Shown here one piece after another: positions 57,351-64,000 of a stretch of DNA of 64,000 nucleotides. The notes beneath the pieces are model-generated. The model saw only the letters and a list, made by a program, of their open reading frames with translations, ran no database searches and was not told where the DNA came from. The stretch lies in contig NC_082692.2 in assembly GCF_949987515.2 (NCBI RefSeq), positions 44,918,418 through 44,982,417 of the forward strand, in the 5' to 3' direction. The position numbers and the translations under genes are program-made. The stretch is from Delphinus delphis. Its lineage: Eukaryota > Chordata > Mammalia > Artiodactyla > Delphinidae. The stretch's first letter is position 1, and every line of letters starts with the position of its first letter.

Positions 57351-58769
57351 AGAACATGTGTCTTTTTTGGGACCCATATGAGAAACATCTAGACTAAGAT
57401 TGAGCTTCCAGTAGGCCGATAAAAGTCAGACATTACAGAGTCAGACTCTACGCGGGTGTAAAACAATTCCTTTGGAATGAGCCATGCTCTTCACATAGTC
57501 AGTAGAGGGAACTGTGGTCCCTCCTTCAGGTCAACTGGGACACCATTCAGGGCACTGAAGCAGTAATTGACTAGCAGCCTGAAAGCAGTATGAGTGAGTA
57601 TTACAGAGCCGAGGGTCATAGGATTTGACATTGTCAGGCAAGATATCTTTATGATAAGATCATTTAACAGAGCTGGCCTTGGGCAATATTGTGAAATAGG
57701 CAAGGTTGGTCTTTATTTCTCTCTCCACACCACTCAGCATCAGGCTTTACGGTCACCCCAGGGCAGTAGTCCTGCACTTGCTCCTGGAGAGTGTTATTCT
57801 TTGCCAGCTGTCACAGCAGAAATGCTGACACACATTCTCTCTACCCATCAGCCAATAGAGGCCCCAGTGGTATGTGCATTTTAATAGGAATCTTCTAAAG
57901 ACCAAAAAGGCTTTAGAACTCAAAGGAATGAGTCTTTAGGGGGAATTAAAGGTAATGGGGGAATAGTAAGAGGTGGGGAACCTTTCCAACACCGCCAAAG
58001 TCATATTTAATTAAACTGTTGCTTTCTCATAAGGCTGATTAGGCTTTTGAGGTATATGCAGAAATTCTGATGTTCACTTGGAAGGAATGTATTGTACTTG
58101 CAGGTACTGTATCTTTATTTTAATTTATTGAGCATCCCTCCTGTCTGAGATACTGTCACTTTTGCATACATTAGCACCTCAGTGAAGGCTCATATTTATT
58201 CTCTGACATAAATAATCTCACTTAGAGATGAGATGGAGGAGGTTGAATGAATACATCACAGGAGTTGTGAAGGAACACATTTTTATACAATTCATAGGAG
58301 AAGAGTCACCAGGGGTTCCCTACTGGTCCTGAAAAATGCCAATGGCATTTCTGGGGTAGATCTTTGTGATGAACTAGGAATTTAGGACTTCTGTACCAAG
58401 GGAGTCTGCCAAGATAAACAGCTTGGTGGTGGGGGAGAAGTTATGGTGGATCATTTCATGTATTTCCTTTCATCTCTATTGCTGGCTGTGGCTAGTCTAG
58501 TTCTGAAAAGGATGGGTTGTAAATACATGTATGTGTGTAGGCACATGCACGGGTGAATGTGTGTATGGGCATGTGTGGATAGATATATAAATTTCTGAAT
58601 TGGTTTTTGGAGCGTCCTGCCAATTGACCATACTGAGTTTCACAGTGTCCCAAGTAGTTTTAGAAATGGTTGGTATTGCCTAACTGTACAAAGCATCTGG
58701 TCCATTTTTTAAAAGTCAACTGTAACTCTAAAGTTGGTGTTCTTCCACTGCTTTCCCTTCCACTTGGTG
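57351..58769. other. Mostly unrecognised sequence
   Basis: No gene found. A MIR-like antisense trace lies around 58120-58250, and a TG-rich imperfect repeat at 58525-58580. Confidence 0.4.
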
Positions 58770-59240
58770 AGGTTCAGGACATTCTACCCCCAAATATGGC
58801 ACCTTGGCATATTGAATATTTAAAGCTACAGGAGTTTGAGAAAATAGCAGATGCAGGAAGTTTACTCTGCCCTTCTCTCCTGAAACAGGTCATAAGCCCA
58901 CATGTGAGAGGTGCTCTCCCTACAGCTGGAGGAAAGGAGCATCCTTATCTCAGAAGAATCTCAACGACCAGGCCTTGCTATGTTTCCCCTGTGTATTGCA
59001 CTTACCACACATGCCTTAACCAGCTTCATTCTTCCAAGACTGCCTCCTCTTCATCAAACCCCACATAAAATTATCAAGTCTAACTGTTTCTCCAGGTCTT
59101 CATTTCCTTAGGAAGCCTCTTGTATCATGTAAAACTTATATTGCATAAATCTGTATGTTTTTCTCCTGTGAATCTGTCTTTGCTAGTTTAATTTTCAGAA
59201 CCAGTGGCCCTAAGAGAGTCAAAGAGAACTTTTTCTCTGC
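58770..59240 (+). mobile_element. Probable solo LTR
   Basis: A repeat of about 470 bp starting tgaggttcaggacattct, with catattgaatatttaaagct near 58808, aaaccccacataaaattatc near 59056 and an R/U5-like tail with the polyadenylation-like ataaatctgtatgtttttct near 59145. I recognise the text as a dispersed LTR-type repeat of even-toed ungulates and whales, but not its family name. There is no retroviral coding sequence; the frame at 58670-59068 is chance. Confidence 0.5.
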
Positions 59241-59394
59241 TGCACACTTGGTAAATTTTGTTAGGTTTGCAGGGCCTCCTCTAATGGACTTGGAAGAGAC
59301 TTCTAGACTTCTAGATGGGTATCTGGGCACTCATTTCTGCTGGCCACACCCTGCCTCATGCTACTTATATATGGAGAAACAGCAAGAGCTTGGG
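59241..59394. other. Unrecognised short spacer
   Basis: Nothing recognised. Confidence 0.4.
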
Positions 59395-59580
59395 TCATAG
59401 CATAGAGTTTTAACGTTGCAACATACTGACCATGGGACCTTTCAGGTTCCCATCGGTAAAACGGGGAACATAATATCTACCTCTCAGTAATGCTGGGGAA
59501 TTGGAAATCATACAGTTAAAGCACATAAAACAGTACCTGGCACATAGTAAGAACTTGGAAAAAGGCTTATATTTGTTTGT
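59395..59580 (+). repeat. MIR SINE
   Basis: catcggtaaaacggggaaca near 59451, then aacagtacctggcacatagt near 59529, the MIR core and tail. Confidence 0.75.
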
Positions 59581-60088
59581 GTATTGATCTTAAGAATAAA
59601 CTACTACATGTTGAAAGCATGGAGCATACTGTCTTGCATATAGTGCTCCAAAATTATTTTTGTGGACAGATATGAATATTGTATGTTAGTCATTTTCTGC
59701 GTATGGCATACATCCTTTCATGGCATATGACAGAGAGCTGTGGATAGTTGGCCTTAAAGAAGAGAAGTTCACAAGGGTCCATCAAGAAAGGTTGCTGCTT
59801 TTAGAACTTTTTCATGAAGCAAGGACACAAAAAGTCTCTCAATTAAAAGTTCCTTTCAGTGTGTGTAGTATTAGAGAGAAGAAAATGTTTGTCTTGGTGT
59901 TCACAAATTGATATGCTTTCATATCTTGAAAATTGGAATCAGACGTTAGAGAAGAGATTCTCAAATTTCACAAATATTGGCACAAGCCTCTTAGATAGCC
60001 TCATCCACCAGAGGGCAGACAGCAGAAGCAAGAACTACAATTCTGCATCCTGTGGAACAAAAACCACATCCACAGAAAGATAGACAAG

Positions 60089-60989
60089 ATTAAAAGGCAG
60101 AGGGCTATGTACCAGATGAAGGAACAAGATAAAGCCCTAGAAAAACAACTAAATGAAGTGGAAATAGGCAACCTTCCAGAAAAAGAATTCAGAATAATGA
60201 TAGTGAAGATGATCCAGGACCTTGGAAAAAGAATGGAGGCAAAGATCAAGAAGATGCAAGAAATGTTTAATGAAGACCTAGAAGAATTAAAGGACAAACA
60301 GAGATGAACAATACAATAACTGAAATGAAAAATAAGCCAGAAGGAATCAATAGCAGAATAACTGAGGCAGAAGAATGGATAAGTGACCTGGAAGACAGAA
60401 TGGTGGAATTCACTGCTGCGGAACAGAATAAAGAAAAAAGAATGAAAAGAAATGAAGACAGCCTAAGAGACCTCTGGGACAACATTAAATACAACAACAT
60501 TCACATTATAGGGGTCCCGGAAGGAGAAGAGGGAGAGAAAAGACCAGAGGAAATATTTGAAGAGATTATAGTTGAAAACTTCTCTAACATGGGAAAGGAA
60601 ATTACCACCCAAGTCCAGGAAGTGCAGAGAGTCCGATACAGGGTAAACCCAAGGAGGAACACGATGAGACACATAGTAATTAAATTGGCAAAAATTAAAG
60701 ACAAAGAAAAATTATTGAAAGCAGCAAGGGAAAAATGACAAATAATATAAAGGGAACTCCCATAAGGTTAACAGCTGATTTCTCAGCAGAAACTCTACAG
60801 GTCAGAAGGGAGTGGTATGATATACTTAAAGTGATGAAAGAGAAGAACCTACAACCAAGATTACTCTACCCATCAAGGATCTCATTCAGATTCGAGGGAG
60901 AAATCAAAATCTTTACAGACAAGTAAAAGCTAAGAGCATTCAGCACCAACAAATCAGCTCTACAACAAATGCTAAAGGAACTTCTCTGA
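60089..60989 (+). pseudogene. L1-C ORF1, broken
   Basis: The start codon is ATT (60089-60091) in place of ATG, before KRQRA. The N-terminal half (60107-60307) and the coiled-coil/RNA-binding half (60304-60738) are in different frames, separated by a 4-nt deletion near 60298. Coiled coil: ITEAEEWISDLEDRM. RNA-binding part: VRYRVNPRRNTMRHIVIKLA. Another frame change near 60735 and a CAA-to-TAA stop (60924-60926) precede the native TGA at 60987-60989. The tryptophan codon of SLRDLW is intact (TGG 60475-60477). Confidence 0.88.
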
Positions 60990-61047
60990 GTGGGAAACAT
61001 AAGAGAAGAAAAGGACCTACAAAAAAACCTCCAAAAGAATAAAGAAA

Positions 61048-61762
61048 ATGGTCATAGGAACATACATATCGATAGTTACCTTAAACGTGAATGTATTACA
61101 TGCTACAACCAAAAAACACAGGTTTGCTGAATGGATACAAAAACAAGACCCATATATATGCTGTCTACAGGACACCCACTTCAGACCTAGGGACACATAC
61201 AGACTGAAAGTGAGGGGATGGAAAAAGATATTCCATGCAAATGGAAATCAAAAGAAAGCTGGAGTAGCAATACTCATATCAGATAAAATACACTTTAAAA
61301 TAGAGAATGTTACCAGAGACAAAGAAGGACACTACATAATGATCAAGGGATCAATCCAAGAAGAAGATATAACAATTATAAACATATATGCACCCAACAT
61401 AGGAGCACCTCAATACATAAGGCAACTGTTAACAGCTATAAAAGAGAAAATTGACGTGACACAATAATAGTGGGGAACTTTAACATCTCACTTACACCAA
61501 TGGACAGATCATCCAAATGAAAATAAATAAGGAAAAAGAAGCTTTAAATGACACAATAGACCAGATAGATTTAATTGATATTTATAGGACATTTCATCCT
61601 AAAACAGCAGATTACACTTCCTTCTCAAGTGCTCATGGAACATTCTCCAGGATAGATCACATCTTGGGTCACAAATCAAGCCTCAGTAAATTTAATAAAA
61701 TTGAAATCATATCAAGCAACTTTTCTGACCACAATGCTATGAGATTAGAAATGAATTACTGA
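61048..61762 (+). pseudogene. L1-C ORF2 endonuclease domain, broken and catalytically altered
   Basis: Starts at ATG 61048 with IGTYISIVTLNV. The metal-binding glutamate of QETH is Asp (QDTH, codon 61171-61173), and the aspartate of GDFN is Asn (codon 61476-61478). SRIDHILGH and FSDHNAMRLE are kept. A 2-nt deletion near 61456 and a 1-nt deletion near 61514 break the frame, and a stop follows at about 61760. Both substitutions affect residues needed for APE-type nuclease activity. Confidence 0.9.
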
Positions 61763-62437
61763 GAAAAAATGTAAAAAACACAAACACATGGAGGCTAAAC
61801 AATAGGATACTAAATAACCAAGAGATCACTGAAGAAATCAAAGAGGAAATCAAAAAATACCTAGAGGCAAGTGACAATGAAAACACGACAATCCAAAACC
61901 TATGGGATGCAGCAAAAGCAGTTCTAAGAGGGAAGTTTATAGCTATCCAAGCCTAACTCAGGAAATAAGAAAAATCTCAAATAAACCATCTAATCTTACA
62001 CCTAAAGGAACTAGAGAAAGAAGAACAAACAAAACCCAAAGTTAGCAGAAGGAAATAAATCATAAAGATCAGAGCAGAAATAAATGAAATAGAAACAAAG
62101 AAAACAATAACAAAGATCAATAAAACTAAAAGCTGGTTCTTTGAGAAGATAAACAAAATTGATAAACCACTAGCCAGATTCATCAAGAAAAAGAGGGAGA
62201 GGACTCAAATCAATAAAATTAGAAATGAAAAAGGAGAAGTTACAACAGAGACCGCAGAAATACAAAGCATCCTAAGAGACTACTACAAGCAACTCTATGC
62301 CAGTAAAATGGACAACCTGGAAGAAATGGACAAATTCTTAGAAAGGTATAACCTTCCAAGACTGAACCAGGAAGAAATACAAATTATGAACAGACCAACC
62401 ACAAGTAATGAAATTGAAACTGTGATTAAAAATGTTC
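61763..62437 (+). pseudogene. L1-C ORF2 linker region, broken
   Basis: Text between endonuclease and RT with several stops and shifts; it includes the homologue of the L1-B motif [20 protein letters not shown] at about 62175-62240. It ends at the nested L1 tail. The expected protein continues after 62658. Confidence 0.85.
62428..62437 (+). repeat. Left target-site duplication of the nested L1 tail
   Basis: aaaaatgttc; the right copy at 62659-62668 is aaaaatattc. The cut falls at TT/AAAA, the preferred L1 endonuclease site. Confidence 0.88.
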
Positions 62438-62658
62438 ATAAGGTAGATAGCTAGAGGGAAGCAGCCGCATAGCACAGGGATATCAGCTCGGTGCTTTGTG
62501 ACCACCTGGAGGGGTGGGATAGGGAGGGTGGGAGGGAGGAAGACGCAAGAGGGAAGAGATATGGGAACATATGTATATGTATAACTGATTCACTTTGTTA
62601 TAAAGCAGAAACTAGCACACCATTGTAAAGCAATTATACCCCAATAAAGATGTTAAAA
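62438..62658 (+). mobile_element. Young L1 3' tail inserted in L1-C ORF2
   Basis: 221 bp of L1 3' UTR in sense orientation, beginning ataaggtagatagctagagg and ending with AATAAA (62643-62648), gatgtt and an A tail. The sequence matches the 3' UTR of the L1-A/L1-B type (complement of 31863-32070) and not that of L1-C's own lineage. It separates ORF2 codons that are adjacent in L1-B. Confidence 0.94.
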
Positions 62659-63843
62659 AAAAATATTCCAACAAACAAAAGTCCAGGACCAGATGGCTTC
62701 ACAGGTGAATTCTATCAAATATTTAGAGAAGAACTAACACCCATCTTTCTCAAACTCTTCCAAAAAATTGCAGAGGAAGGAACACTGCCATACTCATTCT
62801 ATGAGGCCACCATCACCTTGATACCAAAACCAGACAAAGATACTACAAAAAAAGAAAATTACAGGCCAGTATCACTGATGAATATAGATGCAAAAATCCT
62901 CAACAAAATACTGGCAAACAGAATCCGACAACACATTAAAAGTATCATACATCATGACCAACTGGGATTTATTCCAGGCATGCAAAGATTCTTCGATATA
63001 TGCAAATCAATCAATGTGATACACCACATTAACAAACTGAAGAATGAAAACCTTACGATCATCTCAATAGATGCAGAAAAAGCGTTTGACAAAATTCAAC
63101 ACCCATTTGTGATAAAAACTCTCCAGAAAGTGGGCATAGAGGGAACCTACTTCAACATAATAAAGGCCATATATGGCAAACCCACAGCAAACATCATTCT
63201 CAATGGTGAAAAACTGAAAGCATTTCCTCTAAGATCAGGAGCAAGACAAGGATGTCCACTCTCACCAATATTAATCAACGTAGTTTTGGAAGTCCTAGCC
63301 ACAGCAATCAGAGAAGAAAAAGAAACAAGAGGACTACAAATTGGAAAGGAAGAAGTAAAACTATCACTGTTTGCAGATGACATGATACTATGCATAGAAA
63401 ATCCTAGAGATGCCACCAGGGAACTGCCAGAACTGATCAATGAATTTGGTAAAGTTGCAGGATACATAATTAATGCACAGAAATCTCTTGCATTCCTATA
63501 TATTAATGATGAAAAATCTGAAAGAGAAATTAAGGAAACACTCCCACTTACCACTGCAACAAAAAGAATAAAATATCTAGGAATACACCTACCTAGGGAG
63601 ACAAAAGACCTGTATGCAGAAAACTATAGGACACTGATGAAAGAAATTAAAGATGATACCAACAGATGGAGAGATATACCATGTTCTTGGATTGGAAGAA
63701 TCAATATTGTGAAAATGACTATACTACCCAAAGCAATGTACAGATTCAATGCAATCCGTATCAAATTACCAATGGCATTTTTTTTTACAGAACTAGAACA
63801 AAAAGTCTTAAAATTGTATGGAGATGCAAAAGACCCCAAATAG
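62650..63843 (+). pseudogene. L1-C ORF2 reverse transcriptase, open from inside the nested tail
   Basis: A 397-residue frame. The first four codons come from the inserted tail (ATG of gatgtt, then poly-A lysines); from about residue 5 it is [36 protein letters not shown] (about 139-150), [10 protein letters not shown] and FADD (241-244; codons 63370-63381). Motifs A and C and the thumb start are intact. It ends at 63843 where the frame is lost ([13 protein letters not shown]), and ORF2 text continues in another frame to the edge. It is not a real gene: upstream domains are broken and the start is an accident of insertion. Confidence 0.9.
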
Positions 63844-64000
63844 CCAAAGCAGTCTTGAGGGAGAAAATGGAGCTGGAGGAATCAGACTCCCTGACTTCAG
63901 ACGATACTACAAAGCTACAGTCATCAAGACAATATGGTACTGGCACAAAAACAGAAATATAGATCAATGGAACAAGATAGAAAGCCCAGAGATAAAAACC
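63844..64000 (+). pseudogene. L1-C ORF2 after the RT, start of the C-terminal region
   Basis: Homologous to L1-B 33360-33497 ([13 protein letters not shown] text, here around SGGIRLPDF). A small frame shift separates it from the RT piece. Cut by the window edge. Confidence 0.85.

Larger units (their letters stand above)
59990..64000 (+). mobile_element. L1-C: L1 retrotransposon running off the right edge
   Basis: From a short 5' UTR piece (atagcctcatccaccagagg near 59994) through ORF1 (60089-60989) and ORF2 from 61048 to the edge. Its proteins differ from the A/B subfamily (for example YQMKEQDKALEKQLNEVE at the ORF1 start), so it is a different, probably older, lineage. A younger L1 tail is inserted at 62438-62658. 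The 3' end and target duplication are outside the window. Confidence 0.93.

Noticed and set aside
58670..59068. Open frame of 132 codons on the plus strand
   Set aside because: It lies in a probable solo LTR and shows no retroviral or host protein motif.

Overview
The window looks like intergenic mammalian DNA, most probably from a whale or dolphin. Two copies of a tRNA-derived SINE of the CHR type, abundant in cetaceans, lie at 8953-9171 (+) and 42910-43101 (-), each with a recognisable pol III A box and B box. The L1 elements have the long, GC-rich 5' untranslated region and the 3' end that I associate with cetacean genomes. The species assignment rests on recognition, not on a database search. 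I find no host protein-coding gene, no exon series and no structural RNA gene. All convincing protein homology in the 64 kb is to L1 retrotransposon proteins, and every copy is broken.

Layout. 1-4440: 5' half of an L1 on the minus strand (L1-A), its 3' half lying left of the window. 4446-7185: pieces of older L1s on the minus strand, with a MER5A-like fragment. 7185-13110: DNA transposons, MIR, L2, one CHR SINE and a MER2/Tigger-like element with TA target duplication. 13410-16205: an old L1 3' half into which an LTR-like sequence and a younger L1 tail were inserted. 16255-20460: little that I can name. 20470-23700: another old L1 with an inserted unknown repeat, followed by a nested hAT element. 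24966-25335 and 26408-26902: two younger L1 tails, the second a clear twin-priming inversion with a perfect 15-bp target duplication. 31395-39570: an old L1 3' UTR (+) split by a near full-length L1 (L1-B, minus, about 7.6 kb) with a 10-bp target duplication. 40290-44135: further old L1 sequence (-), carrying the second CHR SINE. 44260-59580: scattered MIR, L2, MER5A, MER20, L1 tails and LTR-like relics among unrecognised sequence. About 59990-64000: a third L1 (L1-C, plus) running off the right end, its ORF2 interrupted by a younger L1 tail.

The window is best read as a stratigraphy of insertions. Ancient mammalian repeats (MIR, L2, MER) are the oldest layer, old L1s next, then L1-C, then the CHR SINEs and the L1-A/L1-B subfamily. 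None of the L1 copies appears able to encode working ORF1p and ORF2p. The most unusual signals are: a TGA at the same tryptophan codon of ORF1 in both L1-A and L1-B but not in the three older copies here; an internal tandem duplication of about 260 bp in the L1-B 5' UTR; a possible short 3' transduction on L1-B; and catalytic substitutions in the L1-A and L1-C endonucleases. I did not find a new defence, regulatory or coding system.
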